The notes beneath the pieces were generated by a model. The model did no database searches and was not told where the DNA came from. It saw only the letters and a list, made by a program, of their open reading frames with translations. The position numbers were made by a program, and so were the translations under genes. A stretch of DNA of 33,070 nucleotides from Methylobacterium platani (GTDB taxonomy: Bacteria; Pseudomonadota; Alphaproteobacteria; Rhizobiales; Beijerinckiaceae), in contig NZ_LWHQ01000061.1 in NCBI RefSeq assembly GCF_001653715.1, positions 32,960-66,029 on the forward strand, written 5' to 3'. Position 1 is the stretch's first letter. Each line of letters begins with the position of its first letter. Of the stretch, positions 15,854-23,984 are shown piece by piece.

Positions 15854-16734
15854 GCGCCGCAGAGGCCGACGCGCAGCAGCGCCGCTGGCGGATCCTGGTC
15901 GACGAGCGCCTGCCCGAGGCGGCGGCCGCGCATCCGGACTGGCCGGTCACGCGCAACCACTGCTTCGCCCGCATCCTGCTCGACAATGCCTGCGGCGGGC
16001 CCTGGCGCGAGAGCGTCGCCCCGCCCGCCTGGGCCAACATGCCGCCCGAGCGGCTGGCGCTCGCGGTGAGCCTCGGCGAGGCGGTCCTGGCCGGCCGGCA
16101 GGACCTGGCCGCGCTCAACCGCCGCTCGCTCCTGTGGCGGCGCAAGCGCCCGGTGGCCCCGCCGCCGAAAGGCCTGTCCGGCGACGGCTTCTCCCTGCGG
16201 CGCTGGCGGCTCGCCGACGACGGGCCCTTCGCGGCGCTCTGCGCCGATCCGGAGGTGATGCGGTTCTTTCCCGCGCCGAAGACCGCCCGCGAGAGCCAGG
16301 CCGAGGCCCGGGCGCTCGACCGCCGCTTCGAGGAGGACGGGTTCGGGCCCTGGGCCGTCGAGGCGCCCGAGGGTTTCGCGGGCTTCGTCGGCTGCTGGCG
16401 CCCGGCCCGGCCGCTGCCGCTCGGCGGGCTGATCGGCCGGGAAACCGGTCTCGTCGAGATCGGCTGGCGCCTCGCCCGGTCCGCCTGGGGCCGGGGCTTC
16501 GCCGTGCGCGGCGCCCGCCTGGCGCTCGCCGACGCCTTCACCCGCTGCGCGCTTACCGAGATCGTGGCCTACACCGCCGACCGGAACGGCCCGTCGCGCC
16601 GGGTGATGGAGCGTCTCGGGATGAGCGAGGTCGGCGGGTTCGACCATCCGGGCCTGCCCGAAGGGCATTCCTTGCGGCCGCACCGGCTGTATCGGTTGGC
16701 GGCGGCGGATTTCCTCGCGGGAGATGCAGTATGA
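15850..16734 (+). CDS. GNAT acetyltransferase with an extra N-terminal domain
   Basis: This is a 294-residue two-part protein. Residues about 10-95 form an N-terminal module with a VTRNHCFARILLDNACGGPW pattern and PAWANMPPERLALAV. Residues about 112-290 form a GNAT domain with FSLRRWRLADDGPF, RFFPAPKT, a motif A-like GWRLARSAWGRGFAVRGAR (acetyl-CoA pyrophosphate loop) and NGPSRRVMERLGM (motif B). It resembles RimJ/RimL-type enzymes that acetylate protein N-termini or small amines. It overlaps tsaD and gpsA by 4 bp at each end, so it is translated with both. The substrate is unknown. The N-terminal module is not assigned here. Confidence 0.88.
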   Translation: MSAAEADAQQRRWRILVDERLPEAAAAHPDWPVTRNHCFARILLDNACGGPWRESVAPPAWANMPPERLALAVSLGEAVLAGRQDLAALNRRSLLWRRKRPVAPPPKGLSGDGFSLRRWRLADDGPFAALCADPEVMRFFPAPKTARESQAEARALDRRFEEDGFGPWAVEAPEGFAGFVGCWRPARPLPLGGLIGRETGLVEIGWRLARSAWGRGFAVRGARLALADAFTRCALTEIVAYTADRNGPSRRVMERLGMSEVGGFDHPGLPEGHSLRPHRLYRLAAADFLAGDAV

Positions 16735-17726
16735 GCCTGATCGGCCCGATCGCGGTCCTGGGCGGCGGCGCCTGGGGCACGGCGCTCGCCAATGCGGCCG
16801 CCGCGGCGGCGGCGCGGCCGGTCGTGCTGTGGATGCGCGATCCCGAGGCCGCCGCCGCCATGGCCCGCACCCGCGAGAACGAGCGCCACCTTCCGGGCGT
16901 GACGCTGCAGCCGGGCGTGCGGCCGACCGCCGACGTGGCGGATCTCGCCGAGTCCGAGGCGGTGCTGGTGGTGACGCCGGCCCAGACCCTGCGGGGCGTG
17001 CTGACGGCCCTCGCCCCGCGCCTGCGGCCGGACGCGGCGCTGATCCTGTGCGCCAAGGGCATCGAGCGCGGCACCGACGCCTTCCTGACCGACGTCGCCG
17101 CCGAGGTCGCGCCGGGGGCGTCCGTCGCGGTCCTGTCCGGACCGAGTTTCGCGGCGGACGTCGCCCGGGGCCTGCCCACAGCCGTGACCCTGGCGAGCCG
17201 CGACGGCGCGCTCGCGGCGGCCCTCGCCGCCGCCCTGTCGGGGCCGACCTTCCGGGTCTATCACGGCAGCGATCCGCGCGGGGTCGAGATCGGCGGGGCG
17301 GCCAAGAACGTGCTCGCCATCGCCTGCGGGGCGGCGATCGGCCGCGGCCTCGGCGAGAGCGCGCGGGCGGCCCTCGTCGCCCGCAGCTTCGCCGAACTGA
17401 TGCGCTTCGCCCGCGCCTGGGACGCCCGGCCCGAGACCCTGATGGGGCTCTCCGGCCTCGGCGACCTCGTGCTCAGCGCCGCCTCGGCGCAGTCGCGCAA
17501 CTTCGCCTTCGGCGAGCGGCTCGGCCGCGGCGCGAGCCTCGCGGAGGCCTCCGGCGGCAAGCTCGCGGAAGGAGCGCTCACGGCCCAGGGGCTGGTCGCG
17601 CTCGCCCGCCGGCGCGGGGTCGAGATGCCGGTCGCCGAGGCGGTGGCCGGGCTGCTCTCCGGCACGCTCGGCCTCGACGCGGCGATCGCCGACCTGCTCG
17701 GCCGGCCGCTCCGGGCCGAGATCTGA
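16731..17726 (+). CDS. gpsA: Glycerol-3-phosphate dehydrogenase [NAD(P)+]
   Basis: The 331-residue cytosolic enzyme reduces dihydroxyacetone phosphate to sn-glycerol-3-phosphate, the backbone of phospholipids. Visible features are the nucleotide-binding GGGAWG (11-16), ENERHLPG, CAKGIE, LSGPSFA (substrate region), GGAAKNVLAI with the catalytic lysine, and GLSGLGDLVLS. The start overlaps the stop of the GNAT gene (ATGA at 16731-16734), giving a standard N-terminus. It ends 15 bp from the convergent fhs gene. tsaD-gpsA linkage is common in Hyphomicrobiales, here with a GNAT gene between them. Confidence 0.97.
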   Translation: MSLIGPIAVLGGGAWGTALANAAAAAAARPVVLWMRDPEAAAAMARTRENERHLPGVTLQPGVRPTADVADLAESEAVLVVTPAQTLRGVLTALAPRLRPDAALILCAKGIERGTDAFLTDVAAEVAPGASVAVLSGPSFAADVARGLPTAVTLASRDGALAAALAAALSGPTFRVYHGSDPRGVEIGGAAKNVLAIACGAAIGRGLGESARAALVARSFAELMRFARAWDARPETLMGLSGLGDLVLSAASAQSRNFAFGERLGRGASLAEASGGKLAEGALTAQGLVALARRRGVEMPVAEAVAGLLSGTLGLDAAIADLLGRPLRAEI

Positions 17727-17741
17727 GCCCGGGGCCCGGGG

Positions 17742-19430
17742 TCAGAACAGCCCCTCGATCCGCCCCTCGGCGTCGAGGTGGATGCCTTCCGCCGCCGGCA
17801 CCTTCGGCAGGCCCGGCATGGTCATGATCTCCCCGCAGATCGCCACCACGAAGCCGGCGCCCGCCGAGAGCCGCACGTCGCGCACGGCGACGACGTGGCC
17901 GCTCGGTGCCCCCATCAGGGTCGGGTCGGTCGAGAACGAGTACTGGGTCTTGGCCATGCAGACCGGAAGGTTCCCGTGCCCGGCCTGCGCGAAGGCCGCG
18001 AGCTTGCCGGCCGCCTTCGATTCGATCTGGACGTCGGCGGCGCCGTAGAGGGTCTGCGCGATCGTGCGGATCTTGTCCTCGAGCGGCATCGCGTCCGGAT
18101 AGGCGAAGCGCGGCGCCGCGGCCGGGCCGGCATCGGCGAGCGCCGCCACCGCGTGGGCCAGGTCCTCGGCGCCGGCGGCGCCCTCGGCCCAGTGCCGGCA
18201 GGTGATCGCCTCGACGTCGAGGCGGTCGCGGCAGAGCGCCTTGAGGGCGGCGTGCTCGGCCTCCGTGTCGGCGTGGAAGTGGTTGACCGCCACCACGACC
18301 GGCGCGCCGAAGCGGCGCACGTTCTCGACGTGGCGGGCGAGGTTGGCGAAGCCCCGCTCCAGGGCCGCGACGTTCTCGGAGCCGAGATCCGCCTTGGCGA
18401 CGCCGCCATGCATCTTGAGGGCGCGCACCGTCGCGACGATCACCACCGCGGACGGGTTCAGCCCCGCCTGGCGGCACTTGATGTCGAAGAACTTCTCCGC
18501 CCCGAGATCGGCGCCGAACCCGGCCTCGGTCACCGCGTAGTCGCCGAGCCGCAGGCCGGCCCGGGTCGCGATCACCGAGTTGCAGCCATGCGCGATGTTG
18601 GCGAAGGGCCCGCCATGGATCAGCGCCGGGCTGCCCTCGAGGGTCTGGACGAGGTTGGGCTGCAGCGCGTCCTTCAGCAGCACCGTCATGGCGCCGGTGG
18701 CCTTGAGGTCGGCGAGCGTCACCGGCTTGCGGTCGCGGTTCTCCGCCACCACGATGCGGCCGAGGCGCGCCTCGAGGTCGGCGAGGTCGCGGGCGAGGCA
18801 GAACACCGCCATCACCTCGGAGGCGACCGTGATGTCGAACCCGTCCTCGCGCGGGAAGCCGTTGGCGACGCCGCCGAGGCTCTGGGTGATGCTGCGCAAA
18901 GCCCGGTCGTTCATGTCGAGGACGCGCCGGAACGCCACCCGGCGCAGGTCGATGCCGAGGGCGTTGCCCCAGTAGACGTGGTTGTCGATCATCGCCGCGG
19001 CGAGGCTGTGGGCCGAGGTGATGGCGTGGAAATCGCCGGTGAAGTGGAGGTTGATCGCCTCCATCGGCACCACCTGGGCCCGGCCGCCGCCGGCCGCCCC
19101 GCCCTTCTGGCCGAAGCAGGGCCCGAGCGAGGGCTCGCGCAGGCAGATCACGGTCTTGCGGCCGATGCGGTTGAGCGCGTCGCCGAGGCCCACCGTGGTG
19201 GTGGTCTTGCCCTCGCCCGCCGGGGTCGGGCTGATCGCCGTCACCAGGATCAGCTTGCCCTCGGGGCGCGCCGCGAGGCTCCGGATGTGGCCGTGGTCGA
19301 TCTTGGCGATGTGGCGCCCGTAGGGGTGCAGGGCCTCGTCCGGAATGCCGATGCGCTGCGCGATCGCGGTGATCGGCTGCAGGGTGGCCGCGCGAGCGAT
19401 CTCGATGTCGGTCGGCAGGGTTGCGGACAT
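17742..19430 (-). CDS. fhs: Formate-tetrahydrofolate ligase
   Basis: This 562-residue enzyme joins formate to tetrahydrofolate with ATP, giving 10-formyl-THF. In methylotrophs (where it is called FtfL) it carries one-carbon units from formate into the serine cycle. Motifs are the ATP loop TPAGEGKTT (69-77), REPSLGPCFGQKGGAAGGG (folate and nucleotide region), NLHFTGDFHAI, VVAVNHFHADT and the C-terminal GEIMTMPGLPK. Length fits the family (about 555-560). The ATG at 19430 has only a weak GGGA upstream. A possible promoter lies 55-80 bp upstream. It is the best pointer in the window to a methylotrophic or formate-using lifestyle. Confidence 0.97.
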   Translation of the reverse strand: MSATLPTDIEIARAATLQPITAIAQRIGIPDEALHPYGRHIAKIDHGHIRSLAARPEGKLILVTAISPTPAGEGKTTTTVGLGDALNRIGRKTVICLREPSLGPCFGQKGGAAGGGRAQVVPMEAINLHFTGDFHAITSAHSLAAAMIDNHVYWGNALGIDLRRVAFRRVLDMNDRALRSITQSLGGVANGFPREDGFDITVASEVMAVFCLARDLADLEARLGRIVVAENRDRKPVTLADLKATGAMTVLLKDALQPNLVQTLEGSPALIHGGPFANIAHGCNSVIATRAGLRLGDYAVTEAGFGADLGAEKFFDIKCRQAGLNPSAVVIVATVRALKMHGGVAKADLGSENVAALERGFANLARHVENVRRFGAPVVVAVNHFHADTEAEHAALKALCRDRLDVEAITCRHWAEGAAGAEDLAHAVAALADAGPAAAPRFAYPDAMPLEDKIRTIAQTLYGAADVQIESKAAGKLAAFAQAGHGNLPVCMAKTQYSFSTDPTLMGAPSGHVVAVRDVRLSAGAGFVVAICGEIMTMPGLPKVPAAEGIHLDAEGRIEGLF

Positions 19431-19484
19431 CTTGGGTCCCGATCGTTGTTCTGGAGCCGGAGGGGGGCGGCTTGGCGTGGACGG

Positions 19485-19511
19485 ATTTTAGGCGGAGGCC
19501 GCCCTTGTCGA
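19485..19511 (-). promoter_or_regulatory. Putative fhs promoter
   Basis: On the minus strand TCGACA (19511-19506, 5 of 6 to TTGACA) and TAAAAT (19490-19485, 5 of 6 to TATAAT) are separated by 15 bp. This spacing is shorter than the usual 17. It lies 55 bp upstream of the fhs ATG in a locally AT-richer patch. It is a candidate only. Confidence 0.3.
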
Positions 19512-19725
19512 AAAGATCAAATCGCTTGAGCCGGATACTCAGAAAAATTGAAACCCCTCCGGCCGGGTTGCGAACAGGATCGAGCGGGGCTGCAAGCTCC
19601 GATCGCCGATCCTTGCGCGCCCGGCGTTAGGCATGTCGGCAGATCGCCGCCCGCCGGACGTAGACCGCTTCACCATTGCCGCCCCAGGGTGACCCCGCGA
19701 GACCGTCGGGCGAGGGGAAGACGAC

Positions 19726-20055
19726 ATGGCCTTCTGGCTGCGGGCCGGGCTGGTGATTGGCGCGATCTATTACCTGTCGCCGCTGCGCCTCGGCGAGGCG
19801 CCGGCGCCCGCCTCGCCGCGGCCTGCGCACCCGCCGGCGACGCTCGGCGAGATCGCCGGGCCGCTCCTCGAGACCCTGCCCGCGCCCTTGCGCGCCCGGG
19901 TGGTCGAGACCGCCGCCGCCGAGGCCGGGCGCGCGGTCGAGACCGGCCTGCGGGCGGCGGTGGCGGAGGCCGGCTGGCCGACGTCGCGCGACACCCTCAC
20001 GGCGCACGACCGCCAGCCCGCCTGGCGCGGTGCCGCGGAGCGCGAGGCGCGGTGA
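19726..20055 (+). CDS. Hypothetical membrane-anchored protein
   Basis: The product has 109 residues. It has an N-terminal hydrophobic segment (FWLRAGLVIGAIYYLSPL, residues 3-20), a Pro/Ala linker (about 25-40), and an amphipathic Ala/Arg/Glu-rich helical region (about 45-90). A GAGGGGAAG tract just upstream of the ATG supports real translation. No family is recognised. It is monocistronic, 295 bp from divergent fhs. It is probably anchored to the inner membrane with the helical part outside or in the cytoplasm. Function unknown. Confidence 0.6.
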   Translation: MAFWLRAGLVIGAIYYLSPLRLGEAPAPASPRPAHPPATLGEIAGPLLETLPAPLRARVVETAAAEAGRAVETGLRAAVAEAGWPTSRDTLTAHDRQPAWRGAAEREAR

Positions 20056-20276
20056 CCGGCGCCGGGATGGGGCCGGGATCCCGCACGGTCGACCGGCGTC
20101 ACGGGCTGCCAAGCTTATGTCGCCAAGCCTAGCTCCGCCGGGCGAGGACGAGGCGGAACTTCGGCCTGCCGGCTCGGTTCCCGAATCGTGAAGCTAACAG
20201 GCGATCATCGGAATTGCTGTGCGACCCCGGATCGGGGCGGGCGAGACGATGGAGTTTTTCGGCTTCCGACCATCCG

Positions 20277-20522
20277 ATGCTTCGAGTCATAGCCCCCTTG
20301 CCCCGCTACTTCTTCGACGTCATGGACTCGACCCAGAGCGTGCCGGACGAGGCCGGGCTCGATTGCCGCGACCTGGGCGAGGCCTGTCGTCAGGCCCACG
20401 CCCTGATCGCCGAGGCGATGAGCGGCCCGGAATCGACGCGGATCGACTGGTGCGCCTGGCGCGTCGAGGTCCGCGACGAGGCGCGCGGCCTGGTCTTCAC
20501 CGTGCCGTTCCTGCCCCGGTGA
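20277..20522 (+). CDS. DUF6894-like small protein
   Basis: The 81-residue protein has the pattern LPRYFFDV, PDEAGLDCRDLGEA, then an Ala/His/Leu helix and a C-terminal WRVEVRDEARGLVFTVPFL. This matches the small DUF6894-type proteins common in Hyphomicrobiales (RYFFxxxD, D-x-EG, VxDExGxxxxxxPF). The ATG at 20277 is chosen; a TTG at 20298 would start directly at PRYFF as most family members do. The Shine-Dalgarno is poor for both. The function of the family is unknown. It stands alone between two unrelated genes. Confidence 0.7.
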   Translation: MLRVIAPLPRYFFDVMDSTQSVPDEAGLDCRDLGEACRQAHALIAEAMSGPESTRIDWCAWRVEVRDEARGLVFTVPFLPR

Positions 20523-20591
20523 CCGCGCGGCCCATCCCCGGTCGACGGAGCCGCGCTTCCGAAAAGGACTAACAACCTGCGATCCCGCCTC

Positions 20592-20597
20592 TATACT
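20592..20597 (+). promoter_or_regulatory. Putative -10 element upstream of the 192-residue gene
   Basis: TATACT matches 5 of 6 bases of the sigma-70 -10 in an otherwise GC-rich leader, 89 bp upstream of the ATG at 20687. No convincing -35 is visible, so an activator or another sigma factor may be needed. Confidence 0.25.
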
Positions 20598-20686
20598 CTG
20601 ATGGAGTTCCAAGGGGCCCGCCGCGTCCGGCGGTGCCCCGGCGACGGGCCGGACCCACGGTCCGGCCGCGCGGGGAAGGCGTTCCG

Positions 20687-21265
20687 ATGTCCGTGACCGA
20701 AGAGGAGGTTCCGGCCGACCGGGTGGTCGAGGCCCTGGAGATCCTGCTGCGTGCGCCGCCCTTCGGGCGCTCGCCGAAGCTCGCGCGTTTCCTGCGCTTC
20801 GTGGTCGAGGAGGAGCTGGCCGGTCGCGGCGCGACCGTGAAGGCCTACGCCATCGCCACCCAGGCCCTCGGGCGCGGGTCCGATTTCGACCCGAGCCTCG
20901 ATCCGAGCGTGCGCGTCGAGGCCGGACGCCTGCGGCGGGCCCTCGACGAGGTCTATGGCCAGCACCCCGACGGGCTCGCGATCCGCATCACCGTGCCGGT
21001 CGGCGGCTACCGGCCCCGGTTCGAGATCCTGGAGGCACCGCCCGCGCCGGTGGCGGAGGCGACCCCCGACGTCGCCGATGCGTCCGAGGCGGCGGAGCGA
21101 TCGCACGCGGCGGTGGCCGGCTTCACGCCGCGCGGGCAGGCCGCGATCATCGCGCTCCTCGCCGGCATCCTGCTGGTGCTCTGCATCGATCTCGGCCTGA
21201 CGCTGAGCGCCCGGATGGCCGAGCCGGGGCCGGCCCCGCGCGGCGTCGCCTCCCGGGGCCGGTGA
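20687..21265 (+). CDS. Small membrane protein with regulator-type N-terminal domain
   Basis: The product has 192 residues. Residues about 10-115 (FGRSPKLARFLRFVVEEELAG, AYAIATQALGRGSDFDPS, DPSVRVEAGRLRRAL, IRITVPVGGYRPRF) match the domain found at the N-terminus of many large alphaproteobacterial TPR/adenylate-cyclase-like proteins. That domain resembles a DNA-binding or signalling module. Here it is followed only by a short linker and one membrane segment (AIIALLAGILLVLCIDLGLTL, about 148-168) and a short tail. There is no sign of a broken downstream TPR part. The ATG has GGGGAAGG upstream. Role unknown; a membrane-bound regulator is possible. Confidence 0.75.
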   Translation: MSVTEEEVPADRVVEALEILLRAPPFGRSPKLARFLRFVVEEELAGRGATVKAYAIATQALGRGSDFDPSLDPSVRVEAGRLRRALDEVYGQHPDGLAIRITVPVGGYRPRFEILEAPPAPVAEATPDVADASEAAERSHAAVAGFTPRGQAAIIALLAGILLVLCIDLGLTLSARMAEPGPAPRGVASRGR

Positions 21266-21281
21266 GGATCGGCTCCGAGGA

Positions 21282-21563
21282 TCAGGTCCAGCGGGTGGCG
21301 AAGCGGGCGAGGTCCGCCGCGCTCGCGAAGGCCACCACGCCGAGGGTGCGTGTCTCCTCCGGCAGGCCCGGGAACACCGCGTAGGCCACCGCGCGCCGGC
21401 TGAAGGCGGCGCTCGGCGCTTCCGCCGCGGCCCAGTCCCGCACCTCGGGCGCCAGCGCGTCGGGATCGTCCGGCGCGACCAGCCCGGACCGCTCGCGCAG
21501 GGCCAGGACGTAGGGCCCGAGATCCGGATGCTGCTCGCGCAGGACCTTGACGATGTCGATCAT
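21282..21563 (-). CDS. Hypothetical 93-residue protein
   Basis: The product is a small acidic cytosolic protein with no signal or membrane segment. Notable parts are VLREQHPDLGPYVLALRERSG at the N-terminus, a central DWAAAEAPSAAFSRRAVAYAVF and a C-terminal VVAFASAADLARFATRW. The C-terminal half reads like a beta strand followed by a helix. It starts 9 bp after the EthD-like gene and is probably co-transcribed with it. No family is recognised. Confidence 0.6.
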   Translation of the reverse strand: MIDIVKVLREQHPDLGPYVLALRERSGLVAPDDPDALAPEVRDWAAAEAPSAAFSRRAVAYAVFPGLPEETRTLGVVAFASAADLARFATRWT

Positions 21564-21572
21564 CGCGGTCCG

Positions 21573-21890
21573 TCAGAAGCTCTGCGGCTCGTTGACCTGC
21601 ACCACCGGCTGGCCCTTGAAGAAGTTCGGGATGTCGCCGAAGATCTCCTTGCCGTGGGCAGCCCCCGCCTTCTGGAAGTCCTCCAGCGAGCGGAAGGTGA
21701 GGAGCGCCATCACCTGGAACGGGGCCGGGCTGCCGTCGGGCGTGCCGCTCGCCTTGACGACCTCCGCCTTCTCCAGGCCCATCGCGGACCAGCGCTCGCG
21801 CACCAGCGGCATGTGGTGCTCGAGGTAATAGGCGAGGTCGAAGGGCTGGGCGTCGGCGCCGCCCGGATACATCACGCTGACCAGGATCAT
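21573..21890 (-). CDS. EthD-family small protein
   Basis: The 105-residue protein of the dimeric alpha/beta-barrel fold shows the EthD pattern: ILVSVMYPGG, then FDLAYYLEHHMPLVRERW (YY-x3-HMPL), and a late FFKGQPVVQVNEP. EthD was first linked to ethyl tert-butyl ether degradation, but most members are of unknown function and resemble small heme-binding or monooxygenase-like proteins. The ATG at 21890 is chosen; longer in-frame starts would read through the palindrome at 21907-21929. It heads a two-gene unit with the 93-residue hypothetical. Confidence 0.85.
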   Translation of the reverse strand: MILVSVMYPGGADAQPFDLAYYLEHHMPLVRERWSAMGLEKAEVVKASGTPDGSPAPFQVMALLTFRSLEDFQKAGAAHGKEIFGDIPNFFKGQPVVQVNEPQSF

Positions 21891-21906
21891 GGCGTTCTCA
21901 TCTCTC

Positions 21907-21929
21907 CCGGATACGGGACCCGTATCCGG
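21907..21929. promoter_or_regulatory. Perfect 23-bp palindrome upstream of the EthD-like gene
   Basis: Arms CCGGATACGGG and CCCGTATCCGG (11 bp each, perfect) flank a single central A. The element ends 16 bp before the EthD-like ATG, a typical position for a repressor operator. There is no T-run. A TetR-, GntR- or MarR-type dimer is possible, but no regulator gene is nearby. Confidence 0.65.
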
Positions 21930-21959
21930 TCCCTCGATGGCAGAGAGCATCGTTTGGCC

Positions 21960-21981
21960 CCCCGGCGCAAGCGCGCCGGGG
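21960..21981 (-). terminator. Strong hairpin after dgcA
   Basis: CCCCGGCGC (21960-21968) and GCGCCGGGG (21973-21981) form a perfect 9-bp GC stem with a 4-nt loop, 15 bp after the dgcA stop. No T-tract follows on the minus strand, so it is a terminator-like or mRNA-stabilising hairpin. Confidence 0.5.
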
Positions 21982-21996
21982 CTGTCCATGGGTCGC

Positions 21997-22977
21997 TCAT
22001 CCCCAGAGAGCCGGCGCGGGCGGATGCACGAGGCTGCCCTCGAAGACGAGGCCGGGCTCGCGGTCGCGGGCGAGCAGCAGCGGGCCGTCGAGGTCGACGA
22101 AGTCGGCGTAGCCCGACAGCAGCATCGCCGGCGCCATGGCGAGCGAGGTGCCGAGCATGCAGCCGACCATGATCGACAGCCCCCGCGCCTTGGCGGCCTG
22201 CGCCAGGAGCAGCGCCTCGGTGAGGCCGCCGGCCTTGTCGAGCTTGATGTTGATCGCGTCGTAGCGGTCCGTGAGCCCGTCGAGCCCGGCGCGGTCGTGC
22301 AGGCTCTCGTCGGCGCAGATCGGGATCGGCCGGGTCATCCCGGCGAGCATCGCGTCCTCGCCCGCCGGCAGCGGCTGCTCGATCAGCCGCACCCCGGCGG
22401 CGACGCAGGCGGCGAGGTTGGCCTCGATGGTCTCCGGGGACCACGCCTCGTTGGCGTCGACCACGATCGCCGAATCGGGCGCGCCCCGGCGCACCGCCGC
22501 GATCCGCTCCGGGTCGCCGGCCCCGCCGAGCTTCACCTTGAGGAGCGGCCGGGCGGCGGCGGCGCGCGCCGCCGCCTCCATCGCCTCCGGGGTGCCGAGG
22601 CTCAGCGTGTAGCAGGTCGTGACCGGGGCCGGTGCCGGGATCCCGGCCAACCCGTGGGCGGGGATGCCGGAGCGCTTGGCCTCGAGGTCCCACAGGGCGC
22701 AGTCGAGGGCGTTGCGGGCCGCGCCCGCCGGCAGGCGGACGGCGAGGTCCTGCCGGGCGAGGCCGGCGGCGAGCGCCTCGCCCTGCGCGGCGATGAGGTC
22801 GCGCACGCCCTCCACGGTCTCGCCGTAGCGGGCATAGGGCACGCACTCGCCCCGGCCGGTGTTCGTTCCGTCGGTGATCGCGGCGGTCACCACCACGGCC
22901 TCCGTCCGGCTGCCGCGCGAGATGGTGAAGGTGCCGGCGATCGGCCAGCGTTCGATCGTCGTCGCGAGCCGGATCAC
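21997..22977 (-). CDS. dgcA: N-acetyl-D-glutamate racemase / dipeptide epimerase (DgcA-like)
   Basis: This 326-residue enolase-superfamily enzyme belongs to the muconate-lactonising / dipeptide epimerase subgroup. Catalytic lysines and metal ligands are visible: LKVKLG (K147, K149), VVDANEAW (D174), LIEQPLP (E200), CADES (D223) and the second base IKLDKAGG (K248). The GTG start overlaps the dgcN stop (GTGA, 22974-22977). Linked dgcN-dgcA pairs are described for D-glutamate catabolism, where DgcN N-acetylates D-Glu and DgcA racemises the product. Epimerisation of L-Ala-D/L-Glu is the alternative. The pairing with dgcN makes the first more likely, but sequence alone does not decide it. Confidence 0.87.
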   Translation of the reverse strand: MIRLATTIERWPIAGTFTISRGSRTEAVVVTAAITDGTNTGRGECVPYARYGETVEGVRDLIAAQGEALAAGLARQDLAVRLPAGAARNALDCALWDLEAKRSGIPAHGLAGIPAPAPVTTCYTLSLGTPEAMEAAARAAAARPLLKVKLGGAGDPERIAAVRRGAPDSAIVVDANEAWSPETIEANLAACVAAGVRLIEQPLPAGEDAMLAGMTRPIPICADESLHDRAGLDGLTDRYDAINIKLDKAGGLTEALLLAQAAKARGLSIMVGCMLGTSLAMAPAMLLSGYADFVDLDGPLLLARDREPGLVFEGSLVHPPAPALWG

Positions 22978-23984
22978 GCGGGGAACTCCGCCACCAGCCG
23001 GTCGACCAGCCCCTCGACCCCGAACCGCACCGGGTCGGTCGCCGGCAGGCCGTGCTCGGCGGCGAGCGTGTCGAGCAGCGCCCGCGCCTCCCCCTCCTCC
23101 AGGGCCTGGGTGTTGACCGCGATGCCGGTCGGCCGGATGTCCGGGTTGGTCAGCCGGCCGAGCTGGACGGTGAGGTCGATCACCGCCCGGATGCTCGGCA
23201 GGGCGTGCTTGACCCCGCGCATCGTCGTGCGGGTCGGCTCGTGGCAGACCACGACGGCGTCGGCCTGCGCCCCGTGCAGGAGGCCGAGGCTGACCCCGGC
23301 GAAGCTCGGGTGGAACAGCGAGCCCTGGCCCTCGATCAGGTCCCAGTGCTTCGGATCGGCGGCCGGCGCGATCCACTCGACGGCGCCGGAGATGAAGTCC
23401 GCCACCACCGCGTCGATGGCGACGCCGCGGCCGGAGATGAACACCCCGGTCTGGCCGGTGGCGCGGAAATCGGCGTCGAGGCCGCGGGCGCGCATCCCCT
23501 TCTCCAGGGCCAGCGCGGTGTACTTCTTGCCGACCGAGCAGTCGGTGCCGACGGTGAGCAGCCGCCGGCCCGGCCGCCGCGTGCCCTTGCCGGTCTCGAA
23601 GCGCTCGTCGGAATGGCGCACGTCGTGGAGCCGGCGCCCGTGGCGCGCGGCGGCCTCGGCGATCTCCGGCACCGCGCCGAGGCGGGTGTGCAGGCCGCTC
23701 GCCACGTCGAGCCCGGCCTCGATCGCCTGGACGATGGTGGCGACCCAGTGCGGCGGCAGCACGCCGCCGGCATTGACCACGCCGACGATCAGGGTGCGGG
23801 CGCCTCGTCCGACGCCCTCCGGGATGGTGAGGTCCGGGATGCCGAGATCGGCGGCGCAGGCCGGCAGGCGCAACTGCCCGACGCACCAGTCCGGCCGCCA
23901 GTCGACGATGCCGTAGGCGGTCTTGGCGGCGAGCCGGTCGGGCACGTCGCCGAGGAACATCAGGTAGGGCGTGGCGATCTGCAT
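22974..23984 (-). CDS. dgcN: D-glutamate N-acetyltransferase, DUF1611 family (DgcN-like)
   Basis: This 336-residue DUF1611 protein has an N-terminal Rossmann-like part (1-125) and a C-terminal P-loop-like domain with GTDCSVGKKYT (146-156). Further conserved pieces are FRATGQTG, DFISGAVEW, HWDLIEGQGSLFHP and VVCHEPTR. Members next to DgcA were shown to be D-glutamate N-acetyltransferases using acetyl-CoA. No signal peptide is present, so it is cytosolic. The start has a weak Shine-Dalgarno. It is divergent from the glutamate-type ABC importer by 321 bp, which fits a job on an imported acidic amino acid. Confidence 0.87.
   Translation of the reverse strand: MQIATPYLMFLGDVPDRLAAKTAYGIVDWRPDWCVGQLRLPACAADLGIPDLTIPEGVGRGARTLIVGVVNAGGVLPPHWVATIVQAIEAGLDVASGLHTRLGAVPEIAEAAARHGRRLHDVRHSDERFETGKGTRRPGRRLLTVGTDCSVGKKYTALALEKGMRARGLDADFRATGQTGVFISGRGVAIDAVVADFISGAVEWIAPAADPKHWDLIEGQGSLFHPSFAGVSLGLLHGAQADAVVVCHEPTRTTMRGVKHALPSIRAVIDLTVQLGRLTNPDIRPTGIAVNTQALEEGEARALLDTLAAEHGLPATDPVRFGVEGLVDRLVAEFPA

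Noticed and set aside
17778..19529. A 583-codon plus-strand frame opposite fhs
   Set aside because: The opposite strand encodes a full formate-tetrahydrofolate ligase; this frame has no recognisable motif.
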